A stretch of DNA of 64,000 bases from Melioribacter sp051488665 (GCF_051488665.1 NZ_JBPSEG010000010.1:57460-121459), one strand, 5' to 3'; shown: positions 14,773 to 24,388, counted from the stretch's first letter. Translations and numbers: made by a program. Notes: generated from the sequence alone by a model not told the origin.

Positions 14773-16074
14773 TTAATCCGACTCAACGCTCCTGGCGAAG
14801 ATATAATCGAGGTTAGCGAGCATTTTGTCGGGATTAAATACTTCCTCGATTTCTTCTTTGGAAAGATACTTCAACGCTTCGGTCGATTTGAGGAGTTCCT
14901 CTTTCAAATTTGTCGATTTATCCCGCCATACCTTCATGGAACATTCCTGCACAATTTTATATGCATCCTCGCGCGTAATCCCCTTTTCAACCAATTTGAG
15001 CAGAATTTTTTGAGAAAAAATGAGTCCCCGCGTCTTATTAAGATTTTCGAGCATATTGTCGGGATAGATTATCAGATTATCGATTAATTTTACGGCAAGA
15101 TTGAGCATATAGTCGAGAGCAATACAACTGTCGGGCAAAATTACGCGTTCGGCGGAAGAATGAGAAATATCTCTTTCGTGCCAGAGGGGTACATTTTCCA
15201 AAGCGGCAATCGAATTCGCCCTCAAAATACGCGCGAGTCCGCTCAGCCTTTCGCTGATAATCGGATTTCTTTTATGGGGCATTGCAGAAGATCCTTTTTG
15301 TCCTTTTGAAAAATACTCTTCGGCTTCGAGGACTTCCGTGCGCTGCAAATGTCTTATTTCAATTGCAATTTTATCGAGCGTCGTACCGATAATTGCAAGC
15401 GTCGTAAGGAATTCCGCATGCCTGTCGCGTTGAACCACCTGAGTCGCCACGGGCTCAGGTTTCAGACCGAGTTTTTCGCAAACGTATTCTTCGACTTGTG
15501 GAGTCAAATGGTCGAAAGTTCCGACGGCGCCGGAAATTTTCCCTACGCTTACATTTTCGATTGCTCGTTCGAGACGGGCTATATTTCTTTTAGTTTCTTC
15601 GTACCAGAGAGCGAATTTCAATCCCATCGAATACGGTTCGGCATGAATACCGTGGCTTCGTCCCACGCAAATCGTTCGTTTATGTTCAATCGCTCTTTTC
15701 TTTAAAACTTTTTTCAATTCGTACAAATCTTTTAATAACAGTTCCCCCGCCGTTTTTATTTGATAAGCAAGCGAAGTATCGAGAACGTCCGACGATGTCA
15801 TTCCGTAATGAATATGTCGCGATGCGGGTCCGACATATTCAGCAACATTAGTAAGAAAGGCAATAACGTCGTGTTTTGTTGTTTCTTCGATTTCAAGAAT
15901 TCTCTTCAAATCGAAATTAGCTTTTTCCTTTATTTGTTTAATGTCCTCGTCCGGAATTTCGCCCATTTTATGACGCGCTTCGCATGCCAGAATTTCAACT
16001 TTCAGCCAGGTTTCGAATTTGAATTGATCGCTCCAGATACGCCCCATCTCGGGACGGGTATAACGAGGTATCAT
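14773..16074 (-). CDS. purB: Adenylosuccinate lyase
   Basis: A 433-residue enzyme of the fumarase/aspartase superfamily acting at two steps of purine synthesis (SAICAR to AICAR, adenylosuccinate to AMP). Motifs: TTKHDVIAF (65-73), GMTSSDVLD (91-99), the catalytic-His segment RSHGIHAEP (139-147) and the flexible-loop signature GSSAMPHKRNP (261-271) with the catalytic Ser. It has the short form typical of Bacillus-like PurB. The ATG overlaps the stop of the upstream protease gene by one base, so translation is coupled. No strong terminator follows before the groES promoter. Confidence 0.97.
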   Translation of the reverse strand: MIPRYTRPEMGRIWSDQFKFETWLKVEILACEARHKMGEIPDEDIKQIKEKANFDLKRILEIEETTKHDVIAFLTNVAEYVGPASRHIHYGMTSSDVLDTSLAYQIKTAGELLLKDLYELKKVLKKRAIEHKRTICVGRSHGIHAEPYSMGLKFALWYEETKRNIARLERAIENVSVGKISGAVGTFDHLTPQVEEYVCEKLGLKPEPVATQVVQRDRHAEFLTTLAIIGTTLDKIAIEIRHLQRTEVLEAEEYFSKGQKGSSAMPHKRNPIISERLSGLARILRANSIAALENVPLWHERDISHSSAERVILPDSCIALDYMLNLAVKLIDNLIIYPDNMLENLNKTRGLIFSQKILLKLVEKGITREDAYKIVQECSMKVWRDKSTNLKEELLKSTEALKYLSKEEIEEVFNPDKMLANLDYIFARSVESD

Positions 16075-17249
16075 TATTTTCTCTCCAATTTCATTTTTTT
16101 GATAAGTCTTTTGTTGTCTCTCAGAATTTTTACGTCGATTACATCGCCGGGTCTGAATTCCTGCAATATGCCTATCAAAGTATTTTCGTTATTAACTTTG
16201 AAATGATTAATGCCGAGAATGATGTCGTAAACTTTCAAACCGGCTTTATCTGCAGGCGAATTTTTAACAACATTGGTAATTATAACGCCGTGAGAACTTT
16301 TTAAATCGTATGCTTTTGCGATCGAAGGGTCGATAGTTTGAATGCTGAGTCCCGTCCAGAAATCCCGGTCGATTTTGCCGTTTTCCTTTAATTCTTTTAT
16401 TACCTTTTTAATTTTATTCGAAGGGATAGCGAAACCTACGCCTACGTTGCCGGAGGAACCCTGAGCCGTATAGATTAAAGTATTCATTCCGATCAACTGA
16501 CCGAAGGCATTAACAAGAGGACCGCCGCTGTTGCCCGAATTGATTGCCGCGTCGGTTTGAAGCATATCCACATAATAACGGTTGTTTGCCGCGCCTAAAT
16601 TCATTCCCTTGGCGCTTATGACTCCGACCGTAACAGTCGGTTGGTCGTTAATGTCGAAGAGTCCGAACGGATTGCCGAGAGCGATTACCCACTCGCCTAT
16701 TAAAATGCTGTCGGAATCACCGAATTCAATATAAGGCAGGTTTTCAGCGTCAATTTTCAAAAGGCAAATATCCGATACCGGGTCGGAACCGACGATCTCG
16801 GCTTCGTATTGCGAACCGTCCGTCAATGTAACAATAGCTTCGACTGCATTGCCCGCCACGTGATCGTTGGTTAAGATATAACCGTCGGGAGATATAATCG
16901 TTCCCGACCCCAGGCTTCGCACCTGCTGGTTGTAAACTCGGTCTCCGAAGAATTGTCTGAAGAACGGATCGAGCGAAAATATATCTCTGTACTGTCTTAT
17001 TTCCGTAACGTTGATGCCTACAACTGCGGAATTTACTTTCTTGACAGTCTCTGTTATAATAGTACTGCGCGAATTCGATATGCTGTTATTAACCTGTACC
17101 GTATTTACCGGTTTTATCCGGGCTTGGGAAGAACCTATGATATTATTAAAATTATTCGTTTCCGGTTTTGCCAGTACAAAAGCATAAAACAAGACCAATA
17201 CCGACGCAGTAACTGCGGAAGAAAGGAGTGCCAATTTTAAATTTTTCAT
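16074..17249 (-). CDS. HtrA-family periplasmic serine protease with one PDZ domain
   Basis: The open frame starts at 17276, but ATG 17249 fits better. It lies 1 nt past the plsY stop, has AAGGG upstream, and gives a clean N-terminal signal anchor (MKNLKLALLSSAVTASVLVL). The mature part has a trypsin-like domain with the triad His130 (TNDHVAG), Asp160 (DPVSDICLL) and Ser241 (GNSGGPL), followed by one PDZ domain (about 290-385). With one PDZ and an anchor it resembles DegS/HhoA layouts rather than two-PDZ DegP. Its likely role is quality control of envelope proteins. It is co-transcribed with plsY and purB. Confidence 0.92.
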   Translation of the reverse strand: MKNLKLALLSSAVTASVLVLFYAFVLAKPETNNFNNIIGSSQARIKPVNTVQVNNSISNSRSTIITETVKKVNSAVVGINVTEIRQYRDIFSLDPFFRQFFGDRVYNQQVRSLGSGTIISPDGYILTNDHVAGNAVEAIVTLTDGSQYEAEIVGSDPVSDICLLKIDAENLPYIEFGDSDSILIGEWVIALGNPFGLFDINDQPTVTVGVISAKGMNLGAANNRYYVDMLQTDAAINSGNSGGPLVNAFGQLIGMNTLIYTAQGSSGNVGVGFAIPSNKIKKVIKELKENGKIDRDFWTGLSIQTIDPSIAKAYDLKSSHGVIITNVVKNSPADKAGLKVYDIILGINHFKVNNENTLIGILQEFRPGDVIDVKILRDNKRLIKKMKLERK

Positions 17250-17250
17250 G

Positions 17251-17880
17251 TCAGTCGCCCTTTTTACTTTTTGCAAGACCCGAAAAATATTCTTTAATCG
17301 GTATGATATGTTTTGACAAAATAATCAGGAGCATTAAAGAAACCAGTATGCTGAAATTCATCGTGTCGACTGCGGAGGGAGAAGCGTATTTGTTTAGAAT
17401 GTCGCCGGAAGTAAACGAGAGCAATCCGGTTAACAATGTGGCGGTAAAATTTGCAAAATGGATGTGGCGCCTGAAAAGATACGCAACAAGCCATAGAGCT
17501 ACCCAGATGCCGAGAACGGGAATCGATATAATCAGCGCCCCTCCCGCAGCCGTCGCCAATCCTCTGCCGCCTTTGAAATTAATCCAGAATGAATAACAAT
17601 GCCCCAACACAGCTCCGATTAATGCAATCATCATGAATTCGAATTTATGTCCGAAAAGAATTTCGGCGAGCCAGACGCTCAGAAGTCCTTTCAAAGCGTC
17701 GATTGCAAAAACAATCAGCCCGATTAATTTCGAATTTGTTACTTCGTACGAATTCATTGCGCCGACATTTCCGGAGCCCGCTTTTGTAACGTCTATTTTC
17801 TTCGATTTCTTCAGAAGCAGATATGCCGTGGGCGTCGAGCCTAAAATCGCCCCGATTAAAAAACTTAAAAGATAATTCAT
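17251..17880 (-). CDS. plsY: Glycerol-3-phosphate acyltransferase PlsY
   Basis: A 209-residue integral membrane enzyme with about five hydrophobic segments. The PlsY loop motifs are present: GSGNVGAMNSYEV (about 37-49, usually GSGNxGxTN) and GGRGLATAAGG (about 103-113). It transfers acyl groups from acyl-phosphate to glycerol-3-phosphate to make lysophosphatidic acid, the first step of phospholipid synthesis. PlsX is not in the window, although psd and pssA lie 8 kb away. It is first of the plsY-htrA-purB unit and is separated from the uxs gene by a 116-nt gap. Confidence 0.95.
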   Translation of the reverse strand: MNYLLSFLIGAILGSTPTAYLLLKKSKKIDVTKAGSGNVGAMNSYEVTNSKLIGLIVFAIDALKGLLSVWLAEILFGHKFEFMMIALIGAVLGHCYSFWINFKGGRGLATAAGGALIISIPVLGIWVALWLVAYLFRRHIHFANFTATLLTGLLSFTSGDILNKYASPSAVDTMNFSILVSLMLLIILSKHIIPIKEYFSGLAKSKKGD

Positions 17881-17996
17881 ATAAAAACCGTTTTTATCTT
17901 TACAAATGTACTAAAATTCGGTTTGTGCAGAAAACCTTTCGTTCAACAAGCAAAATGGGTAACAGGTTTCGAAAGAAACGCAGCGCTGCAGCGGGT

Positions 17997-18947
17997 TTAA
18001 TTACGGTTTATAGCTTCTTTAAAATATTCGAGAGTTCGCTTCAGACCCTCTTGCCTCGAAATTTTAGGCTCCCACTCGAGAATTTCCCGAGCCTTTGTGA
18101 TATCGGGTCTTCTTACTTTAGGGTCGTCCTGCGGCAATTCTTTATAAACGATTTTGCTCTTCGAACCGCATAATTCAATAACTTCTTCGGCAAATTTTTT
18201 CAGCGATACTTCGTCCGGATTGCCGATATTGACCGGATAAACTTCGTTCGACATCAACAATCTGAAGATTCCCTCCACGAGATCGTCCACATAACAGAAA
18301 CTGCGTGTTTGCGAGCCGTCGCCGAATACGGTCAGATCTTCGCCTTTGAGAGCCTGCATAAAAAATGTTGGAAGCGCTCTGCCGTCGTCGACTCTCATTC
18401 TGGGACCGTACGTATTGAAGATTCTTACAATTCTGGTGCCGAGTCCGTGATATCTGTGATAAGCCATCGTCATAGCTTCGGCAAATCGTTTGGCTTCGTC
18501 GTAAACGCCTCGCGGTCCTACGGGATTTACGTTGCCCCAGTATTCTTCGCTTTGCGGATGAACCAATGGGTCTCCGTATACTTCCGAAGTCGAAGCCAAA
18601 AGAAAGATCGCATTTTTTTCTTTCGCCAGTCCCAGCGCTTTATGAGTTCCGAGCGAACCGACTTTAAGCGTTTGAATCGGAAGTTTAAGGTAATCGATAG
18701 GACTTGCGGGCGAAGCAAAATGGAGTACGTAGTCGACGCTATGCGGCACATGAATGTAATTGGTAACGTCGAGTTTAATGAATTGAAAATTTTCATTTCC
18801 GAAAAGGTGTTCGATATTTTCAATTCTTCCCGTAAGAAGATTGTCTAGACAAATAACTTTCATGCCTTCGGAAATCAGCCTGTCGCAGAGATGCGAACCG
18901 AGGAATCCCGCGCCGCCCGTAATAACCGCAGTTTTTTTTGCTTTCAA
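17997..18947 (-). CDS. UDP-glucuronate decarboxylase (UDP-xylose synthase), SDR family
   Basis: A 316-residue extended SDR. It has NAD-binding GGAGFLGSHL (11-20), active-site STSEVYGDP (119-127), the catalytic pair Tyr149/Lys153 (GVYDEAKRFAE) and RIFNTYGPRM. The combination HFASPASPxDY (76-86) and the PVGPRGVYDEAKR segment are those of UXS enzymes, which convert UDP-glucuronate to UDP-xylose. The start is TTG, overlapping the upstream stop as TTGA. It ends a long overlapping gene run that includes the polysaccharide co-polymerase, so the product probably feeds an exported glycan. UDP-glucose dehydrogenase is not nearby. Confidence 0.9.
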   Translation of the reverse strand: MKAKKTAVITGGAGFLGSHLCDRLISEGMKVICLDNLLTGRIENIEHLFGNENFQFIKLDVTNYIHVPHSVDYVLHFASPASPIDYLKLPIQTLKVGSLGTHKALGLAKEKNAIFLLASTSEVYGDPLVHPQSEEYWGNVNPVGPRGVYDEAKRFAEAMTMAYHRYHGLGTRIVRIFNTYGPRMRVDDGRALPTFFMQALKGEDLTVFGDGSQTRSFCYVDDLVEGIFRLLMSNEVYPVNIGNPDEVSLKKFAEEVIELCGSKSKIVYKELPQDDPKVRRPDITKAREILEWEPKISRQEGLKRTLEYFKEAINRN

Positions 18948-21172
18948 TTTGCTTTCACTCTGTTTTTCTTGGAACCGTTAGTCGGACTGGAATAATAGTA
19001 ATAATATTTATAATAAGAGCTGTATCCGCTTCTGTAGCTGAAATTGTTCAGTACGGTTCCGATAAACGTGGAATTATCGCGGCGCAGCATTTCAACCGAT
19101 TTTTCGAGTAAGTCGACTTCGGTAAAGTTTGCCGAAACGACTAATATAGTGGCGTCCACAAGCTGAGCAAGAATTTCGGAATCGGTAACCGCAATCAAAG
19201 GCGGCGAATCGATTACGACATAATCGTATTCTTCTTTTAGTTTCTTAATAAAATTAATCATCTGATCGGAACCCAGGATTTCAGAAGGATTAGGCGGAAT
19301 TGTGCCGGCGCTAATATAACTCAGATTATTAACGTCGGTTGTTCTGATAATTTCTTCATAACCGACCTGTCCGAAGAAATAGTCGGTAAAACCAGGATAG
19401 CGTTTATGACCGAATACGTTATGCAGACGAGGCTTTCTGAGGTCGGCGTCTATGATAACAGTTTTATTATTTGCGTAAGCCAGACTGCCCGCCAGGTTGA
19501 CGGCGGTTGTGGTTTTCCCTTCCTGGGAACGAGGCGATGTAACCAATATTGTTCTTAATGAATCCTTGTCGATCTTGGAGAATTTAATACGGGTTCTCAA
19601 GGCTCGGTAAGCTTCGCTTGCGCTGGCGTCGGGTTTTTTCGAGACAATGAATTCGAGTTCGGGATTTGTTTCAATTCCTTCGATATGCGGTATCCATGCG
19701 AGTATGTTAATATTCCTGTTTTGTATATCTTCAGGAGTTTTAATTGTGTTGTCAAAATTGTGGCGCAGGAATGCAAAACCCAGTCCCAGTCCTACTCCAA
19801 TAACCAGTCCCGCAAAAACAATAAGAAGCCTGTTAGGTTTGGACGGCAGAGTAGGCACAATCGCCGGGTCGATTATCAATACATTTCCCGGAACGGATTG
19901 TTCGTTTATGATTGCTTCCTGGTATTTCTCTTCCACCTGAAGATATAATTTTTCGTATGCTTGTTTTTCTCTCGTAAGTCTTGCAAGATCAATTGAGCTC
20001 GTGGGAAGTTTATTCAGTCTTTTGTCGTAATCCGCGACAATCTCGCTCAGTTTATCGTACGAAGCTTTCAAAGCCTGGTATTTTACTTCTTCTTCCAGAA
20101 CTTTTCGGGTAAGTTCTTTAATCTCTTCTGGGCTCGAAGCGAGTATTCCCGCTCTGTATACCGTTAATTGATTATTAAGTTTTTCTTTCAAGTCGTTAAT
20201 CTTGGCGTCGAACTCCCGAATAATTTCCGAACGTCTCGGCGAATCCTTATAAGACGACAAAGCTCTGTCCTTTTGAGTCTGCAGGTCGGCTATTTGCAAC
20301 TGAAGATTTTTAATATAAGGTTCGGTGGCAAAACTTTCAATATAATCGCTTATGTTCGGGTCCTGCTTGGCGAGTTCGGCTTTATACTGTTTAAGAGTAT
20401 TTTCGGCGATAGTCAGGTCGATTTTGGTCGCGTTCATTTTCGATTCGAAATCGGTCGTTTGTTCGATAAGGGCTTTAGCCTGTTCGGGCAGTTCCACGAT
20501 TCCTTTTTGTTCCTGATAAGTTCTCAACGCTTCTTCGACCGCAGACAATTCGGCCAGTTTTTCCTCGCGTTGTTGAGCCAGAAACTCTTTGACGGCTGTC
20601 AATTGCTGACGATTGTAAGTCAAATTGAGTTTTTTATACGCTTCCGCATAACAATTTGCAATGAGAGAAGCTTCGTATGGCGAACGCGATTCAACAGTAA
20701 TTTCGACAATGTCGAGTCCTCTCTTCTGAGAAATATCGACCTCCGATTCCAAAAGTTCAATAATATCTTCGACAGGCAATAGAACGGGTTTGCTGTTTCG
20801 GTCTTCCCTTTCAACGATCAATTCAAATTTATCTTTATTGCGCGAGAGCTTAAATGAATCGATTAAAGTTTCCGCCACCTGGTTTCGCAGAGAATAACTT
20901 TTTAATACTTCGATTTCGTTAGCTATAAAACGATCGCTTCCGAAGTCCTGAAATTCGGGAATTAAAGGCGCATCCAGAATGCTGCCCTGCGGTTTTGTTA
21001 TTTTCAGCGTCGTAGTCGATTTATAAATATTAGGAGCGTTTAACGCATAGACCACAGCCACAATGAGAGCAGTAATACTAATTACGATTATGCTCCCGAT
21101 ATTTAAACGAATCAGGTTGATATAATCTTTCAGCGAATTTTCCTGATAAAAATTATTATCGTTGTTATTCAC
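18944..21172 (-). CDS. Polysaccharide co-polymerase / tyrosine autokinase (Wzc-like BY-kinase)
   Basis: A 742-residue inner-membrane protein. A Wzz-type N-terminal domain has a first membrane segment at about 25-45, a long periplasmic coiled coil (about 190-400) and a second membrane segment near 440-465. The cytoplasmic BY-kinase has Walker A SQEGKTT (549-555, Lys553), Walker A' IIDADLRKPR (573-582) and Walker B VVIDSPP (652-658). The tail holds a tyrosine cluster (nine Tyr between 713 and 727), the autophosphorylation site of this class. It controls chain length and export of capsule or exopolysaccharide. The GTG start has AGAGGG upstream. It follows the SLBB export gene by 10 nt. Confidence 0.95.
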   Translation of the reverse strand: MNNNDNNFYQENSLKDYINLIRLNIGSIIVISITALIVAVVYALNAPNIYKSTTTLKITKPQGSILDAPLIPEFQDFGSDRFIANEIEVLKSYSLRNQVAETLIDSFKLSRNKDKFELIVEREDRNSKPVLLPVEDIIELLESEVDISQKRGLDIVEITVESRSPYEASLIANCYAEAYKKLNLTYNRQQLTAVKEFLAQQREEKLAELSAVEEALRTYQEQKGIVELPEQAKALIEQTTDFESKMNATKIDLTIAENTLKQYKAELAKQDPNISDYIESFATEPYIKNLQLQIADLQTQKDRALSSYKDSPRRSEIIREFDAKINDLKEKLNNQLTVYRAGILASSPEEIKELTRKVLEEEVKYQALKASYDKLSEIVADYDKRLNKLPTSSIDLARLTREKQAYEKLYLQVEEKYQEAIINEQSVPGNVLIIDPAIVPTLPSKPNRLLIVFAGLVIGVGLGLGFAFLRHNFDNTIKTPEDIQNRNINILAWIPHIEGIETNPELEFIVSKKPDASASEAYRALRTRIKFSKIDKDSLRTILVTSPRSQEGKTTTAVNLAGSLAYANNKTVIIDADLRKPRLHNVFGHKRYPGFTDYFFGQVGYEEIIRTTDVNNLSYISAGTIPPNPSEILGSDQMINFIKKLKEEYDYVVIDSPPLIAVTDSEILAQLVDATILVVSANFTEVDLLEKSVEMLRRDNSTFIGTVLNNFSYRSGYSSYYKYYYYYSSPTNGSKKNRVKAN

Positions 21173-21182
21173 TTTACCCTCT

Positions 21183-21701
21183 CTAATTGCGTGTAATATT
21201 TAGTATGAGAATAGTCAACGATATCAAAGCGCTGAGCACAGACACAATAATGCTGACAGTTTCGCGAGTATATAATCTGGGAGCGCCCGGCACAACCAAA
21301 ACATCGCCGGCTTCCAGATGAGGAAATTTCACGGACCTTGAATCGAGTTCCGTTTCGTACATTATATCGTTGTAATTAACTTTTATAAGACTCTGGGTAG
21401 AATCAGGATTAATACGATAAATTCTCAAATCGTCCAGATGAGCCGCGTCCGTAGGTCCTCCGGCATACGACAAAAGGTCCAAAACCGTCGTATAAATCGG
21501 CACAACATATTTTCCCGGATACCGGACAAAACCCCAGACGGCAACTTTGATATTTACCGACTCGGGATCGGATAAATCGAAATAGCCCGTTTGCTGGTTG
21601 TATCTTTGCAAAAGAGACGAACCCAGCTCGTAATCTTTAATTTGACCGTAAACATTGGTTACAATGAAAAGCATTGTAAAGAGAGCAAAGAATTTTTTCA
21701 T
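21183..21701 (-). CDS. SLBB-domain polysaccharide export protein, short Wza-related form
   Basis: A signal peptide (MKKFFALFTMLFIVTNVYG) is followed by one SLBB-type domain (about residues 50-140, with VWGFVRYPGKYVVP and LEAGDVLVVPG) and a C-terminal hydrophobic helix (VSIIVSVLSALISLTILIL). Unlike full Wza or GumB proteins there is no N-terminal polysaccharide-export domain and no lipobox. The open frame begins at a GTG three codons earlier; I prefer ATG 21701. Placed just before the Wzc-like gene, it probably couples the kinase to an outer-membrane pore encoded elsewhere. Confidence 0.8.
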   Translation of the reverse strand: MKKFFALFTMLFIVTNVYGQIKDYELGSSLLQRYNQQTGYFDLSDPESVNIKVAVWGFVRYPGKYVVPIYTTVLDLLSYAGGPTDAAHLDDLRIYRINPDSTQSLIKVNYNDIMYETELDSRSVKFPHLEAGDVLVVPGAPRLYTRETVSIIVSVLSALISLTILILNITRN

Positions 21702-21718
21702 GACCCTCACTTTCCTTT

Positions 21719-22582
21719 CTAATCAGTTTGAAGCGACAACCTTCTGGATGAAATTAAGCTGCCCATTAGTCCCAGAGAAATTCCGAGCAACAATATAAAC
21801 AAATAAATTACATTAATAAACTTGACAAAGTTAATATTATTTAAAATTTCAGTCAACAGCAATTTCGACAAATAAACGACCGCCAGAGCCGCCAAAGAAG
21901 AAAGAATGCCGACGAGTATGCCGTAAAGAATAATCGGAATTTTCAGCGTTATTAATTTTGCGCCTACAAGTTTCATCGTCCGGTACAATTGAGCATTGGC
22001 TTCGATCTGGAGCCGGCTGTTTGTATATACAAGATAGACCGATAAAATGACAAGCGCAGCGGAAAAAAGATAGATCAATATTTGCAACGAACCGAGATAA
22101 TTAAATAACTTCAATATGAAATCATAATCGTAAACCACATCGGTAACGCCTGAAATTTTCCTGATCCGATCGATTTCCCTTTCGAAATTGCGCGGATTAA
22201 TTTTCTCCGGATTGAATTTAACGACAAACGAGCGAGGCAGAGGATTTTCGCTCAAAATTTCTCTGAAATCTTCCCCTGTCTCCCTAATAAACTCCTCGGC
22301 GGCTTCGTCTTTGTCGATAAAACGCGTCTTTGAAATCGACGACATTTCGTTCAAAAGCGACTCGATTTCTTTTAGTTGACCGTCATTTAAATAATCATCG
22401 ACGAAAACAGACACTTCGATATTCCGTTTGATTTTATCGGTCAGCTTAGAAGAGAAATAGATCATGCCGGCAGAAAATCCGCACATCAATACGGCAATTG
22501 TAGTGATGGAAACTATTACAATTGTGGCAAACGGCGAACGTTTGAAAATCTTAAAGGCTTCCTTAAAATAAAACGATATCAT
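21719..22582 (-). CDS. ftsX: Cell-division protein FtsX (ABC-type permease subunit)
   Basis: A 287-residue FtsX. It has an N-terminal cytoplasmic stretch, a first membrane helix (about 18-42), a periplasmic domain with NPLPRSFVVKFNPE (about 114-127), then three more helices (about 165-187, 215-240 and 258-280). FtsX with the ATPase FtsE regulates peptidoglycan hydrolases at the septum. No ftsE is next to it; the gene instead follows a lipoprotein gene and precedes the polysaccharide export genes, 9-18 nt apart. Start ATG 22582. Confidence 0.92.
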   Translation of the reverse strand: MISFYFKEAFKIFKRSPFATIVIVSITTIAVLMCGFSAGMIYFSSKLTDKIKRNIEVSVFVDDYLNDGQLKEIESLLNEMSSISKTRFIDKDEAAEEFIRETGEDFREILSENPLPRSFVVKFNPEKINPRNFEREIDRIRKISGVTDVVYDYDFILKLFNYLGSLQILIYLFSAALVILSVYLVYTNSRLQIEANAQLYRTMKLVGAKLITLKIPIILYGILVGILSSLAALAVVYLSKLLLTEILNNINFVKFINVIYLFILLLGISLGLMGSLISSRRLSLQTD

Positions 22583-22591
22583 GACTGTTCC

Positions 22592-23083
22592 CTAATAATT
22601 CGATTCGTCGATCCAGCGGTAAATCTGCCATTTGTTGTTGTTTTTAACGAGTTCGAGATTAACCTTGCCGTCGATATACTCGATATCGACCGGCGAAAAA
22701 GCCACGGTCAAATTAAAGCTTCTTATAATATGCGTCGAATCGCCGCTCATTATTATTATATTGTTCCAGATCAAATCGAGACGTTGAGTATTTTGAAAAA
22801 GTCCGTAAGTGGTTTTCATCTCCTCGTCCCTGCCCCAGCTAACGTCGTAACCTTTATCGTAATCGCGGTATGTAAATATAAAGTCGGGATGAAGAAGCTG
22901 GCTGTAAATCAAAGTATCTTTAAATGTATAGGCGTATTGAAAATTTTTAAAGACGCCTTCGATGTCGCTCTGATTGCTAATCAGTCTGTCGCTGCCGCCG
23001 ATCGATTCGTCCAATTTTGGCGCAAACGGATTAACGCACCCCGCCAAAACAAACAACAATATGTAAGCTATCGGTTTGTTAAT
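22592..23083 (-). CDS. Putative lipoprotein, NTF2-like fold, possible ATT start
   Basis: The first standard start codon is a TTG at 23059, giving only eight residues before the lipobox Cys and no positive charge. Reading from the ATT at 23083 gives MNKPIAYILLFVLAGC, a proper lipoprotein signal, with AAGGGAG 8 nt upstream; ATT overlaps the upstream TAA. The mature domain (LISNQSDIEGVFKNFQYAYTF, then a strand-rich half ending VKNNNKWQIYRWID) looks like a SnoaL/NTF2-type fold. Function is unknown. It shares the operon with a similar lipoprotein and with ftsX, so an envelope role is likely. Confidence 0.75.
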   Translation of the reverse strand: MNKPIAYILLFVLAGCVNPFAPKLDESIGGSDRLISNQSDIEGVFKNFQYAYTFKDTLIYSQLLHPDFIFTYRDYDKGYDVSWGRDEEMKTTYGLFQNTQRLDLIWNNIIIMSGDSTHIIRSFNLTVAFSPVDIEYIDGKVNLELVKNNNKWQIYRWIDESNY

Positions 23084-23657
23084 TTGAAATTCTCCCTTTC
23101 AGATCGCTCCAGCATTGAGAAGACTCGCTTTTATAATCGCGCCATTCCACAATAACCCACTGTTCCCGCGAGTCTTTATAAACGCTCATTTGAGAAGAGC
23201 CTTTGTATTCGCCGTCGAGCGCTTTATTAGTCGAATTTATTACGAGCGAATAATCGAAAACGTAAATAACGCTGTCGCTGAATCTGTTTTCGTTCAGATT
23301 GTCCAGCGATAAATTTATATTTTTACCTTCGGGCAAATTTGCTTTCAAATTTTCAAGGAATAGCCGCTCGGAATTCAAATCCCAATTGCTCAAAGCGGGA
23401 TTGGTAGCCAGGGCTTCGCCCGCGGGAATAAATTTGTATTCCTTGTCGAGAAAATTTTTGTCGACAAAACAAGCCAGGTAATTTTCCGTAATCTTTTCCT
23501 CGATCGAAGATTCGAAATTCCGAAGCAAAATTTCCGGCGAGGTAGCGGCTATAAAATTCGAACTCGGTTTAATCGGCTCTTCAGCCTCGCGCGTCGTTAT
23601 CAAATCGCAAGCGGCAATTATAATAATTAATATCGATATGTAAGCCGCGTATTTCAT
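23079..23657 (-). CDS. Putative lipoprotein of unknown function
   Basis: A 192-residue protein with a lipoprotein signal (MKYAAYISILIIIIAAC, lipobox IAAC). The layout resembles the next gene: an early SPEILLRNFESSIEEK helix, then strands ending REQWVIVEWRDYK and a WxDLKGR tail, suggesting two diverged NTF2-like paralogues. The ATG overlaps the methyltransferase stop by 4 nt. I recognise no named family. Confidence 0.75.
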   Translation of the reverse strand: MKYAAYISILIIIIAACDLITTREAEEPIKPSSNFIAATSPEILLRNFESSIEEKITENYLACFVDKNFLDKEYKFIPAGEALATNPALSNWDLNSERLFLENLKANLPEGKNINLSLDNLNENRFSDSVIYVFDYSLVINSTNKALDGEYKGSSQMSVYKDSREQWVIVEWRDYKSESSQCWSDLKGRISN

Positions 23658-24388
23658 TTTTTCATAAACATAATTAACCGTGGAGTATTTTCCGCATACG
23701 AATTTCCGTTATAATCGCCGTATAAATTAACCAATTTATACCCAATTTGCTCAAATTTCTTTTGAAGCGTTTCCGAATCGTAAAGCTTTACGGATTCGTA
23801 AAATGTTTTCCGATTTCCGCCGTAATCAATAATTATTTCTTTAATTACCCGTTCTTTCCGTATCGTACGTTTTTCAGTAATCAACGCTCCGTTTACTTTT
23901 CTTACCGTTTCTTCTTCAAGGTTATTTTCCACATACGTTTTATTCAGATAATCGAAAACGTACCATCCGCCTGTTTTAAGAAAACCGTAAGCTCTTTCCG
24001 GAAAAGAAAAATTTTCCTCGTCGCTTTCAAAATAACCGAAACTTGTAAACAGGTTAAGGATAATGTCGAAACGGGTTTTAAAACAAACCCGTCTTATATC
24101 GGCTCGAATCAATTTAAGATTCAGATTCGATCCGCAGGCTTCGGCGCGGGCTCTGTCGAGGAATAATTTGCTGAGGTCGAATCCAACGACATCGTATCCT
24201 TTCGAAGCAAAAAATAAAGCGTGCCTTCCGAATCCGCATGCGGCGTCGAGTATCAAAGCTTTTTCTCGCGGTCGGGTTTCGCGTAAGATTAATTCGCCCA
24301 GCAGACGGGCGTCATTTAAATCGCGGTGGTTGTAAACATTAAAATATTCTTCCGATGAGAACCAGTCTTTATACCAATTATCCATCAC
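23654..24388 (-). CDS. Class I SAM-dependent methyltransferase
   Basis: A 244-residue methyltransferase. Motif I is ALILDAACGFGRHALFFASKGYD read in two parts (LDAACGFGRH, ASKGYDVVGFDLS), motif II carries the acidic Asp of GFDLS, then LIRADIRRV and the motif IV region FDIILNLFTSFGYF. Such proteins are annotated as methyltransferase type 11/25; the substrate cannot be told. It overlaps recR by 4 nt (ATGA) and the following lipoprotein gene by 4 nt, so it belongs to one tightly coupled operon. Confidence 0.85.
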   Translation of the reverse strand: MMDNWYKDWFSSEEYFNVYNHRDLNDARLLGELILRETRPREKALILDAACGFGRHALFFASKGYDVVGFDLSKLFLDRARAEACGSNLNLKLIRADIRRVCFKTRFDIILNLFTSFGYFESDEENFSFPERAYGFLKTGGWYVFDYLNKTYVENNLEEETVRKVNGALITEKRTIRKERVIKEIIIDYGGNRKTFYESVKLYDSETLQKKFEQIGYKLVNLYGDYNGNSYAENTPRLIMFMKK

